In this document: positions 55,952 through 63,591 of the stretch, piece after piece | Numbering within the stretch: position 1 is the first letter of the stretch | Layout of the letters: each line of letters starts with the position of its first letter | Source: Deltaproteobacteria bacterium | Lineage (GTDB): Bacteria; Myxococcota_A; Polyangia; Polyangiales; Ga0077539 | Reading direction: 5' to 3' | DNA: 64,000 nucleotides | Assembly (NCBI GenBank): GCA_030694465.1 | Contig: JAUXYJ010000099.1 | Coordinates: 1-64,000, forward strand | Position numbers and translations under genes: made by a program | Notes under the pieces: model-generated | The model's database searches: none | The model's input: the letters and a program-made list of their open reading frames with translations, nothing else | What the model was told of the DNA's origin: nothing

Positions 55952-56887
55952 GTGAGAGAGACGCTGCTTCCAGACCAGGTCGCGATCCAAACGAGGGCGG
56001 ATCTCGCGCCGCTCGAACCCGCTTTTGCGGCCGCGCTCGCGGTGATCCGAGCGCGGCACGGGCTCGCGAGCCAGACGGTTTCGCGCGCGGACACTGGCAG
56101 TTCTCCTGTCTTTTTGCTGGACGATTGCGCGGTGAAGATCGTCCCTCCGCAGTGGAAGGTCGAGCTCGACCGCGAGGTGCTCGCGCTCGAAGCAGCGCAC
56201 GACAAGCTCACGGTGCGCACGCCCGCTGTGCGCGCGACAGGGACGATCGACGCCTGGACGTACATGGTGAGCGATCGTTGCGCAGGCGTGTCGTTGAAGG
56301 TCGCAGGGCCGTCGATGGACGAGAGGTCTCGAAGGCGCGTGAGCGCGCAGGTGGGCGAGGCGCTGGCGTCGCTGCACAACGTCTCCACGAGCGGACTCGA
56401 CGCGCTGGCGTGTGACTGGGCTGAGTTCGCTCGCGCGCGAATCGCGAGTGTTCAGGGATTTCAGCGACGAACAGGGCTTCACGAGTCAGCGGTCGAGCGC
56501 ATTCGGGCGGTCCTCGAAGAGGCCGCGCCGCTCATCGTGGACGAGCGTCGGGCGCTGATTCACGGCGATCTTCACCACGAGCACGCGCTCGTCGAGCGCG
56601 ACGGCGACCGATGGAACCTCGTCGGCGTCCTTGATTTCGGAGACGCGATGATCGGCCACCCCGAGTACGATCTCGTGACGCCCGCGTTCTTCGTAGCGCG
56701 AACGGATCGTGGCGCGCTGGAGGCGATGTTCGACGCGATAGGCTTCGTCTGTGACGAGCGATCGTCACGGCGGCTCGTGGCGTGGTCGGCGCTGCATCAG
56801 TACAACGCGTTGGCGCGGTTTCTCCCCGCAGATCACGGCGCTGACGCGCTCGATGTGATTCGCACGCGCTACTGGCCGACGGCGTGA
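55952..56887 (+). CDS. Aminoglycoside phosphotransferase-fold kinase
   Basis: 311 aa from GTG 55952; a nearby ATG at 55926 is in another frame. Kinase features: catalytic loop L-I-H-G-D-L-H-H-E-H (H-G-D-x-x-x-x-N-like, with H replacing N), then the metal-binding G-V-L-D-F-G-D-A-M-I-G. An N-terminal V-F-L-L-D-D-C-A-V-K-I holds the ATP lysine. APH-fold enzymes phosphorylate small molecules such as aminoglycosides, choline or homoserine; the substrate here is unknown, and resistance should not be assumed. Confidence 0.78.
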   Translation: MRETLLPDQVAIQTRADLAPLEPAFAAALAVIRARHGLASQTVSRADTGSSPVFLLDDCAVKIVPPQWKVELDREVLALEAAHDKLTVRTPAVRATGTIDAWTYMVSDRCAGVSLKVAGPSMDERSRRRVSAQVGEALASLHNVSTSGLDALACDWAEFARARIASVQGFQRRTGLHESAVERIRAVLEEAAPLIVDERRALIHGDLHHEHALVERDGDRWNLVGVLDFGDAMIGHPEYDLVTPAFFVARTDRGALEAMFDAIGFVCDERSSRRLVAWSALHQYNALARFLPADHGADALDVIRTRYWPTA

Positions 56888-56919
56888 CATCCCAGGGCAC
56901 ACTGGCGCAATATCGCTGA

Positions 56920-57825
56920 ATGCTTTCTTCGAAATCGTTTGCCGCCATTGCGCTCGCATTGGCAATCTCGCAGGTCATCGCGTCCAGCGCCGAAGCCTGC
57001 ACGCTAGCGCAACGTCCGTTGCCGTTTCCTCTGTCGCTGCGGTCGGGCGCGATGTTGGAGGTCCCTCCGAACGTGGTTCTGTTCAGCGGCAGCTGTCTCA
57101 CGCTGCCGAACGGCTCCGTTCGCGATGAGCCGCTCTCGATGCTGCTCGGTCAGACCGCGCTGCGGCCGATGGGCGACTTGATGGAGGGGACCTTGCTCTC
57201 GGCTCCCACGCGCTGCGGGGCGTGGTCGCTCAGCGTCACCGGTCCCGCCGATCGCGCAGCGCCCAGCGAGGTCGTCATCGATCGCGTACGCACGATCCGC
57301 GTGCGAAACCCCAACACCGGCGCGGGGTTCAGCTGCTCGCAGCCAGACACCTTGGAGGTGTACTTCACCACGCGGGACGACCGGACTCTGGCGGCGTCGA
57401 TCGGGATGCTCGCGTTCGTGGGTGGGACCGTCGAGGAGGTCTCGGCGCTGCGCGCGGCGTCGATCGTGTTCGCCCCTGAGCTTGCGGCGCCAGCAGGAGC
57501 GGGCGTTCCGTCGTCGACGCACGTGCTGCGCGCGTGGCTCGGCGTCAACGGCGCGCGGCAGGGAATCACCCCCTTCGATCGAACTGCCCCGATGTGCTTC
57601 TCGCTAGCGTCGATGGACCTCGCGGGAAACATCAGCGCTCGCTCGGTACCACGCTGCGTCGACACGGTGAGCCCCAGCGATCCGACCGTCGAATTCGTGC
57701 AGGGGAGTAGCGGCTGTTCGGTCCGCGGCCCGATGCCGACGCGCTCAGCGTTCCCGTGTTTCGCGCTGCTCGCCAGCATCGTCGCGGTCTCTGTCGTGAG
57801 ACAACGCGTTCGACGCGTTCGATGA
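56920..57825 (+). CDS. Secreted protein with MYXO-CTERM-like C-terminus
   Basis: 301 aa. Signal peptide (F-A-A-I-A-L-A-L-A-I-S-Q-V-I-A) cleaved near S-S-A-E-A. The body has paired cysteines and two beta-sandwich-like parts (R-T-I-R-V-R-N-P-N-T, R-A-W-L-G-V-N-G). Near the end it reads S-S-G-C-S-V-R-G, a hydrophobic helix L-L-A-S-I-V-A-V-S-V-V, then R-Q-R-V-R-R-V-R. This Gly-Cys / helix / Arg-cluster order is the MYXO-CTERM sorting signal, used for attachment to the outer surface in myxobacteria. Function of the body unknown. Confidence 0.7.
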   Translation: MLSSKSFAAIALALAISQVIASSAEACTLAQRPLPFPLSLRSGAMLEVPPNVVLFSGSCLTLPNGSVRDEPLSMLLGQTALRPMGDLMEGTLLSAPTRCGAWSLSVTGPADRAAPSEVVIDRVRTIRVRNPNTGAGFSCSQPDTLEVYFTTRDDRTLAASIGMLAFVGGTVEEVSALRAASIVFAPELAAPAGAGVPSSTHVLRAWLGVNGARQGITPFDRTAPMCFSLASMDLAGNISARSVPRCVDTVSPSDPTVEFVQGSSGCSVRGPMPTRSAFPCFALLASIVAVSVVRQRVRRVR

Positions 57826-57865
57826 GCGTGGCGAGACCCTCGCACGTTGAGACGCGTGCGCTCTC

Positions 57866-57932
57866 TGCGCCCTCAGCCCAACTCGCCGCACCGTGCGTTC
57901 TCCGGTGTTTTCACAGGCGATCCGGTGTTAAC
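57866..57932 (-). repeat. Dispersed repeat copy (AACGCACGGTGCG subfamily)
   Basis: Minus strand reads AACACCGGATCGCCTGTGAA, then AACACCGGAGAACGCACGG, then TGCGGCGAGTTGGGCTGAGG. Nearly identical to the copy at 59731 and close to 42213. Confidence 0.8.
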
Positions 57933-57963
57933 TACGGGGGCTTTCCGAGCTGCTTGAGGGCGT

Positions 57964-58869
57964 CTATCGACCACGGCGGAGGCGCGCGCGGAGGTCGTCG
58001 TAGATCGCGTCGGACACGGCGCGGACCCGGGCGACCGCGCGGGTGTCTCGGTGTGAGACGAGCCAGACATCCCTCGTGGGAATCTCTGGAATCTCGTGGA
58101 CGAGCGCGAGCTTCTCTTCGGCCGACGCGGTCATGTTCGACAGCACCGCGAGCCCGTGTCCCTCGGCGCAGGCCCGGGCGATCACGCGCATCGAGCTGAC
58201 GCGAACCGCCGGGCGCGCTCCACGCAGGTCGTCTCCGAGCCAGCGCGCTTCAGGACCTGACGCGAGGTCGCGGCAGCCCACGATGACATCGAAGCACCGC
58301 AGGTCGTCGCGATGCTTGGGCGCGCCGCGCCTCGCGATGTAGTCGCGCGCCGCGTAGAGTCCGAACTGCATGGTCCCTGCCTTCTTTCGCGCGAGGTCTG
58401 CGGTCTCGGGCGCGACCATCCGCACGGCGATGTCCGCCTCTCCGCGAGACAGATCCGCGCGGCCGTAGCTCACCACCAGCTCGACGACCAGCTCGGGGTA
58501 CCTCTCGGCGAGCGCGCCGATCGTGTGCTCGAGGAGCTGGCTCGCGGAGATCTCCGTGAGCGCGACGCGCACGACCCCGCGCACCTCGTGCTCGGCGATC
58601 GACACCGAGCGCTCAAGCCCTTCGATCTGCGTCGCGAGCTCTCTCACGCGAGAGAGCAGCCGCTCGCCGGCGGCGGTCGCGACGTAGCCCTGCGCGCTGC
58701 GAAGAAAGAGCGCTGCGCCCACGCTCGCTTCGAGCGCCACCAACCTGCGCGAGGCGGTCGATTGGTTCACGCCGAGCTTTCGCGCCGCAGCGCTCAGCGT
58801 GCGGGACTCAGCGAGGACTACGGCGAGGTGGAGATCGTTCCAGTCGAGCTTGCTGCGGTGACGAGCCAT
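57964..58869 (-). CDS. LysR-family transcription regulator
   Basis: 301 aa from ATG 58869. N-terminal helix-turn-helix D-W-N-D-L-H-L-A-V-V-L, then S-A-A-A-R-K-L-G-V-N-Q-S-T-A-S-R-R-L-V-A-L-E. The substrate-binding domain follows (G-V-V-R-V-A-L-T-E-I-S-A, G-E-A-D-I-A-V-R, G-L-A-V-L-S-N). W-N-D-L before the helix-turn-helix is typical of a LysR subgroup acting on oxidoreductase genes. Divergent from the lipoprotein gene at 59013. Confidence 0.88.
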   Translation of the reverse strand: MARHRSKLDWNDLHLAVVLAESRTLSAAARKLGVNQSTASRRLVALEASVGAALFLRSAQGYVATAAGERLLSRVRELATQIEGLERSVSIAEHEVRGVVRVALTEISASQLLEHTIGALAERYPELVVELVVSYGRADLSRGEADIAVRMVAPETADLARKKAGTMQFGLYAARDYIARRGAPKHRDDLRCFDVIVGCRDLASGPEARWLGDDLRGARPAVRVSSMRVIARACAEGHGLAVLSNMTASAEEKLALVHEIPEIPTRDVWLVSHRDTRAVARVRAVSDAIYDDLRARLRRGR

Positions 58870-59012
58870 GCAGTTTCGCAACAAGGGTATGCACTATCTC
58901 GGATGGACGTCGAGGGGGGCCGAGCACAGGATCGTCTCACTCGCTGAACGGTCAAAAGGTCCTCAGCGCCCCCCGAAGCCCCCTCCCTTCGCTCATCGAC
59001 AGGACAAACACC

Positions 59013-59675
59013 ATGCGCAACACCACGCACAAAAACACGGTTCTCTCGCTCGCGTTTGCGGCGTCGCTCGTCACCGCCTGCGGCTCGGCCAGCAACAACA
59101 ACACCACTGGCGACGGCGCGACAAACGGCGACGTTCGAACGTCGGGCGGCGACGCCTCGGCCGCGCTCGACCTCGCCGGTCGTTGGCGCAACGCCTGCAC
59201 CCCCAACGGCTCGGGCGGGGGCTTCTCGCTAGACTTCGAGCTTACGGCCTCCGAGTGGAGGCTCGACTACGTGACCTACGCCGAGCCTGCGTGCGCGACG
59301 CGCATGGTGACTGTGCACATCGAAGGGCCCTACGAGATCGGCGCGCGCAGCGCGCAGGTCAGCGGCGCGTCCGAGGCGGTCTTTCGCTTCACGCGCAAGA
59401 CGGTCACCGCGCACAATGCCGGCGCGGTCGGCTTCTTGAGCGGCCTCCCGATGTGCACAGGTCCCTTCGAAGTGGACGTCGCGCGGGACATCAGCGCGTC
59501 CGGGTGCGCGGGCTTGGGCCAGAGGCCCGTCGCTGCGTGCGCTCAGGACTACGACCTCGTGAGCGTCGAGGGAGACTCGCTGCGCTTCGGTCAGCGTCCC
59601 GCAGACAACGACATGTGCACGGCCGACAAGCGACCGAGCGCGCTCGCCCCCGTATCGTCTCAGCGCGTGCGCTGA
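59013..59675 (+). CDS. Lipoprotein of unknown function
   Basis: 220 aa. Signal peptide with lipobox V-T-A-C and an Asn/Thr/Asp linker. The mature domain is beta-rich: L-A-G-R-W-R-N-A-C, A-S-E-W-R-L-D-Y-V-T-Y, V-H-I-E-G-P-Y-E-I-G, with six cysteines. Resembles small lipocalin-like or DUF-type lipoproteins, but no family can be named. Shares its upstream region with the divergent lysR. Confidence 0.65.
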   Translation: MRNTTHKNTVLSLAFAASLVTACGSASNNNTTGDGATNGDVRTSGGDASAALDLAGRWRNACTPNGSGGGFSLDFELTASEWRLDYVTYAEPACATRMVTVHIEGPYEIGARSAQVSGASEAVFRFTRKTVTAHNAGAVGFLSGLPMCTGPFEVDVARDISASGCAGLGQRPVAACAQDYDLVSVEGDSLRFGQRPADNDMCTADKRPSALAPVSSQRVR

Positions 59676-59730
59676 CTCAGCGCGCGAAGCGCTGCCACGA
59701 CTCGGGCAGCGACCCGTCGCCCACGCGTGA

Positions 59731-59802
59731 GCTGCCTGCGCCCTCGGCCCAACTCGCCGCACCGTGCGTTGTCCTGTGTTTTCGCAGGCGATCCGGTGTT
59801 GG
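59731..59802 (-). repeat. Dispersed repeat copy (AACGCACGGTGCG subfamily)
   Basis: Minus strand reads AACACCGGATCGCCTGCGAA, then AACACAGGACAACGCACGG, then TGCGGCGAGTTGGGCCGAGG. Adjacent to a protein-like remnant on the same strand. Confidence 0.8.
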
Positions 59803-59804
59803 AA

Positions 59805-60000
59805 GCTCCTCGCGCTTGAGCGGCTCGATCGCCGAAAAACCGGTGGTCCTCGCGAACTTCATCCGGTGCACAAAGTTCATCATGGAGTCGCTGGCGTCGA
59901 GCGCAGTGAAGTTGAGCCGCGCGAAGGTCTCCCGAGAAAACGCGATCGAAGGGAGCAGTGCGCGCCACAAGAGCTTGCCGGGGAGTGACCTCGGAGGGGC
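59805..60000 (-). pseudogene. Protein-like C-terminal remnant cut by a repeat
   Basis: A minus-strand frame reads L-L-P-S-I-A-F-S-R-E-T-F-A-R-L-N-F-T-A-L-D, then M-N-F-V-H-R-M-K-F-A-R-T-T-G-F-S-A. It looks like a real C-terminal protein end and runs directly into the repeat at 59731. No N-terminal part is found upstream, where the AraC gene ends. Origin unknown. Confidence 0.3.
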
Positions 60001-60001
60001 C

Positions 60002-60505
60002 TCAAGGTCTCCGAGAGCGCCTCTGCCGACCTGGCGCGTGGCCTTTCGCTCGCTTGAAGGCGTGCGACAGCGCGGCTGCACACGAGTAACCGACGGCGGT
60101 GGCGACCTGCTCGAGGGAGAGGTCGGACTCGTCCAAGAGCACCTGGCAGCGGTCGATGCGCAACTGTGCGAGGTATCGGCTCGGCGGCGTCCCCACCAAG
60201 GCGCGAAAGCGCAGAGCAAACGCCGAGCGGCTCATGCCGCAGAGCCGGGCGAGGTCTTCGACCAAGAAGGCACGGTTGGGTCCCTGATGCAGCGCACTCA
60301 GCGCGACCATGAGCTGGGGGTCTTTGAGCGCTTGCAGCCAGCTCGGACCCACCGTGTCCTCGCTCGTGCTCACCCCGAGCAGCGCCAGCATCGAGACCGC
60401 CTCGACCATGCGCTCGGAGACCGCAGGGAGGACAGGGTCAAGCGCGTGGAGGTGAAGAGCGTGAAGCTGCGCCGCGAGCGGGCCCGGGCTAAGGTCTGAG
60501 GACAC
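60002..60505 (-). CDS. AraC-family regulator, DNA-binding half (split gene)
   Basis: 167 aa from GTG 60505. Two AraC helix-turn-helix motifs: V-E-D-L-A-R-L-C-G-M-S-R-S-A-F-A-L-R-F and L-E-Q-V-A-T-A-V-G-Y-S-C-A-A-A-L-S-H-A-F-K-R. The P-S-R-Y-L-A-Q-L-R-I-D-R linker between them is as expected. The N-terminal cupin half is encoded by the overlapping upstream gene in a different frame. In homologues I know, both parts are one protein. Either this is a frameshift in a former single gene, or the halves are translated separately. Confidence 0.75.
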   Translation of the reverse strand: MSSDLSPGPLAAQLHALHLHALDPVLPAVSERMVEAVSMLALLGVSTSEDTVGPSWLQALKDPQLMVALSALHQGPNRAFLVEDLARLCGMSRSAFALRFRALVGTPPSRYLAQLRIDRCQVLLDESDLSLEQVATAVGYSCAAALSHAFKRAKGHAPGRQRRSRRP

Positions 60506-60908
60506 TCAGGCGCGGCAAGCTCTGCAGCCAACGTGAGGCGGTCGCCCCCTGAAAGCGCACCCCGGCGCCGTAGAGCGAACAGCGCGGCCCGTCACCGCGA
60601 AGCTCGAAGCGCGCGCTCCCACGGCGCGCCGTGCGCACATGCTCGGCGAGGGGGACGGCCTCGCGCCCCGGGCGGTCGGCGACGACGCGCGAGAGCCCAC
60701 GAGGCATCCAGACGAGATCGCCTGCCTCAAGGGACAGCGGCACCTCGCCAGGCAGCATGAGCACGCACGCCCCCTCGGCCACGTAGTGAAACGCGCACAT
60801 GGGCTCGCCCTCGATGGAGATCCCCCACGGCGCGCGCAGCTGAGCAACAACCTGAAAGCTGCACGCCACCCTCAGGTCCGCCGCCAGCTGCTGGAGCGCA
60901 GAGATCAT
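60489..60908 (-). CDS. AraC-family regulator, cupin half (split gene)
   Basis: 139 aa from ATG 60908; ATG 60941 is possible but overlaps the inverted repeat. It is an AraC-type cupin sensor: A-F-H-Y-V-A-E-G-A-C-V-L-M-L-P-G, L-S-L-E-A-G-D-L-V-W-M-P-R-G, and L-P-R-L-S-V-L at the end, where homologues continue into the linker and helix-turn-helix. It stops at TAG 60491-60489, 17 bp into the overlap with the DNA-binding half. No sequencing check is possible here, so a base-call error also remains an option. Confidence 0.65.
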   Translation of the reverse strand: MISALQQLAADLRVACSFQVVAQLRAPWGISIEGEPMCAFHYVAEGACVLMLPGEVPLSLEAGDLVWMPRGLSRVVADRPGREAVPLAEHVRTARRGSARFELRGDGPRCSLYGAGVRFQGATASRWLQSLPRLSVLRP

Positions 60909-60926
60909 CGTGTCAGGTGCTCTTCT

Positions 60927-60972
60927 TGGACGATCTGTCACGAAATATGGCTAGTTCATCATGGATCGTCCA
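60927..60972. promoter_or_regulatory. Inverted repeat between araC and the SRPBCC gene
   Basis: Perfect 9-bp inverted repeat TGGACGATC (60927-60935) / GATCGTCCA (60964-60972) with a 28-bp spacer containing the AT-rich CACGAAATATGGC. Located in the divergent promoter. A regulator-binding site is likely by position. Confidence 0.4.
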
Positions 60973-60996
60973 GCAAGGTGGGCGCAGGATGATCCC

Positions 60997-61467
60997 ATGC
61001 CCAGCGCACACGCAATTCGAGTTCAGATCCACATCAAGGCCTCGCCCGAGAGCGTCTGGGCCCTGGTCTCTCACCACGAAGGCACCCCCGGATGGATCCC
61101 CCAGGTCGAACAGGTGCGCATCACCGAAGTCGGCAGAGAGCAGCGCACCGGCGTCGGCGCCGTGCGGCAGGTGAAATTTCGCCCCCGCATGTGGGGAACA
61201 GTGCTGGAGCGCATCGTGGTTTCAACCGCCCCCGTCCGCTTCCACTACGTGCTGTTCGAAGGCATGCCGGGACTCCTCGAGCACGAGGGCCGAGTCAGCG
61301 TCGAGCCACACGAAGGCGGCACCCGCCTCTCTTGGGAGGTCGACTTTGTGTTCCGGTCGATGCACTGGTTTCGTCCCTTTGTCCCTTCGTTCGTGAAGAC
61401 CTTCGAGGGTGTGCTGAGCGGGGCGCTGGCCGAAGCAAAGCGGCAGCTCGAGCCGGTACAGGTGTGA
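60997..61467 (+). CDS. SRPBCC (START/Bet v1-like) family protein
   Basis: 156 aa from ATG 60997; ATG 60961 lies inside the inverted repeat and is less likely. Typical SRPBCC pattern: an N-terminal strand I-R-V-Q-I-H-I-K-A-S-P-E-S-V-W-A-L-V-S, H-E-G-T-P-G-W-I-P, strand V-R-F-H-Y-V-L-F, G-G-T-R-L-S-W-E-V-D-F, and a long C-terminal helix. Members bind or transform hydrophobic ligands. Divergent from the split araC, which probably regulates it. Confidence 0.8.
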   Translation: MPSAHAIRVQIHIKASPESVWALVSHHEGTPGWIPQVEQVRITEVGREQRTGVGAVRQVKFRPRMWGTVLERIVVSTAPVRFHYVLFEGMPGLLEHEGRVSVEPHEGGTRLSWEVDFVFRSMHWFRPFVPSFVKTFEGVLSGALAEAKRQLEPVQV

Positions 61468-61686
61468 GCGCGGCGGCGAGCCCAGCGACGAGCACGTCGG
61501 CCATGCGCGCGCTCGACGGCGTATTGGTCGCCCCGACGAATACAACGGGAGCCCTCCTCCGCGCGGCGATCGCCGAATCCGTCGCACACGCCCTCCGCCC
61601 TGTCGCCGCGATCGCAGCGCGCGACACGCCCTGCGCGGGGCGCCTGTGTGGTCACAGGGCCCGTTTATCGTACAGTGCCTCGCGCA

Positions 61687-62301
61687 ATGGATGCCTACGA
61701 GAGACGCTTCATGGCCCCAGGAGAGCGCGTGCTCTTTCGCGAGAAGATCGTCGCGAAGGGCGCGTTCACCGCGGGGCTCATCCTCGCGTTTGGGTTTGCG
61801 CTTACGGGGATCGGGCTCGGCGTCGCCGGGGCGCTCGGCGAGTTGCCCGCTTTGCTCCTGACGTTTGCGGCGATCAACCTCGTGCTCGCGGCGCTCTTCG
61901 CGGTGACGGCGGCGATGTTCTCTGTCACGCGGACGATGATCACCGAAGAGCACGTGCACGTGCACTTTGGCTGGGCGAAGCGAAAGATCCTACGGACCGC
62001 GATCGCGTCGGTGAACGCCGTCCAGCAACAGGGCTTCAAGCAAGGCAAGGTCTCGATCGGGCTCGATGGCGCGGTACGGACCGTGGCCAGCACGTCAGCG
62101 TCACGCAACGCGATCGAGATCGAGACCAACGAGGACGGAAGAAAACACGTCCTGACCGTTGGCACCGACGATCCCGAGGGCTTTCTCAAGAGCCTCGACG
62201 TGTCAGGCGTTCGCGTGGCGCCAGAGAACGAAGTCGCGCGTGAAGGCCTCGCGCTCGCCGAAGCGCAGCACCCATCCGCGACGAGACGGATCAACGATTG
62301 A
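61687..62301 (+). CDS. Membrane protein with C-terminal PH-like domain
   Basis: 204 aa from ATG 61687. Two transmembrane helices at ~25-50 and ~58-80 (G-L-I-L-A-F-G-F-A-L-T-G-I-G, L-L-T-F-A-A-I-N-L-V-L-A-A-L-F-A-V). They are followed by a bacterial PH-like domain (T-R-T-M-I-T-E-E-H-V-H-V-H-F-G-W, R-K-I-L-R-T-A-I-A-S-V-N-A-V). Role unknown; such proteins often act in envelope stress or as scaffolds. Confidence 0.6.
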   Translation: MDAYERRFMAPGERVLFREKIVAKGAFTAGLILAFGFALTGIGLGVAGALGELPALLLTFAAINLVLAALFAVTAAMFSVTRTMITEEHVHVHFGWAKRKILRTAIASVNAVQQQGFKQGKVSIGLDGAVRTVASTSASRNAIEIETNEDGRKHVLTVGTDDPEGFLKSLDVSGVRVAPENEVAREGLALAEAQHPSATRRIND

Positions 62302-62497
62302 GCGCGAGGGTGGCGCGCGAGAACGCTCTCGGTGATGGGTCGAGCAAGGGAGCCTCCGGAATCTCCTAAAGCCGCGAAAGCAATCGCGTCTTCGTGCAGC
62401 CGCCCTGCGTTGGCGTGGTAGCGTGCGTTCCCTTCGAAGATTCGTGCTCAGCCATGAGCACCCCACTCCCCCTGCACAGAGAGCAAGATTGTCACCC

Positions 62498-63526
62498 ATG
62501 GAGCTACGAAGGCTTGGACAGAGCGGACTCAAAGTAAGCGCGCTCTCACTGGGCGCGATGACCTTTGGCGAATCCCAGACGTTTATGAAGGGCGTGACCT
62601 CGCCCGACGACGAGGGGCGCCGCGTCTTTGACCGCGCGCTCGACGCCGGAATGAACTTGGTAGACACGGCCAACGTGTACTCCGAGGGGCGCAGCGAAGA
62701 GCTCACCGGCGAGTGGATCGCGGGCAAACGCGACCGTGTGCTCTTGGCGACAAAGTGCCGGTTTCCGATGGGCTTTGGCATCAAAGGAAACAAGCCCGGG
62801 CCCCACGCGATGGGGCTCTCGCGGCAGCACATCCTGAGCGCCTGCGAAGACTCACTACGTCGGCTCAAGACCGACGTGATCGATCTGTACCAAGTGCACA
62901 TGCAAGACAGCACCGTGGGCATCGACGAGACCCTCAGAGCCCTCGATGATCTCGTGCGCGATGGCAAAGTTCGCTACGTGGGATGTTCGAATTACACTGG
63001 ATATCGACTGGTAGAGTCACTCTGGAGCGCAGACCGTCGCAACACCACGCGCTTTGAGAGCGTGCAGCTCCAGTGGTCTCTCTCGGTGCGCGACGCAGAG
63101 CGCGAAGTGATCCCCGCGTGCCGTACGTTTGGCCTCGGCACGCTGATCTGGTCACCCCTCGCGCGCGGGTTTCTCACAGGAAAATACCAGCGCAATCAGC
63201 CCGCCCCCGCAGGCACGCGCCTCGACGCCTGGAAGGACAGCTTTCGGACTCTGGACAACGACCACAGCTGGGCCCTGCTCGACGTCGTCCGAGAGATCGC
63301 CGCCAAGCACGACAGCACGCCCGCCGCGATCTCGATCGCGTGGCTCTTGGCCCAGAAAGAGACCAGCTCGATCATCGTGGGCGCGCGCACGGTCGAGCAG
63401 CTCGACCAGAACCTCGCGGGCCTTGAGATTCGGCTCGAGCCCGACGACCTCGCCGCGCTCGATCGCGCCTCGCGCCCAGACTGGGGCTACCCCTACGCGT
63501 TTATCGGCATGCGCGAACCCTGGTAA
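62498..63526 (+). CDS. Aldo/keto reductase (paralogue)
   Basis: 342 aa from ATG 62498. Catalytic tetrad seen in D-T-A-N-V-Y (D/Y), T-K-C-R-F (K), and I-D-L-Y-Q-V-H-M-Q (H). Cofactor site W-S-P-L-A-R-G-F-L-T-G-K-Y and V-G-A-R-T-V-E-Q-L-D-Q-N. Strongly similar over its length to the protein at 46839-47864, with shared ends P-D-W-G-Y-P-Y-A-F/P-D-L-G-H-P-Y-D-F. NADPH-dependent carbonyl reductase; substrate unknown. Confidence 0.9.
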   Translation: MELRRLGQSGLKVSALSLGAMTFGESQTFMKGVTSPDDEGRRVFDRALDAGMNLVDTANVYSEGRSEELTGEWIAGKRDRVLLATKCRFPMGFGIKGNKPGPHAMGLSRQHILSACEDSLRRLKTDVIDLYQVHMQDSTVGIDETLRALDDLVRDGKVRYVGCSNYTGYRLVESLWSADRRNTTRFESVQLQWSLSVRDAEREVIPACRTFGLGTLIWSPLARGFLTGKYQRNQPAPAGTRLDAWKDSFRTLDNDHSWALLDVVREIAAKHDSTPAAISIAWLLAQKETSSIIVGARTVEQLDQNLAGLEIRLEPDDLAALDRASRPDWGYPYAFIGMREPW

Positions 63527-63591
63527 TTCAGGTACGAAATCGCGCAGAGGGCTTGCGCCCCCAGTGGGCACTGCGCGTACCCTTCGCGCCT

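Noticed and set aside
55952..56887. Aminoglycoside resistance gene
   Set aside because: The kinase fold is shared by many small-molecule kinases; nothing in the sequence supports an antibiotic substrate.
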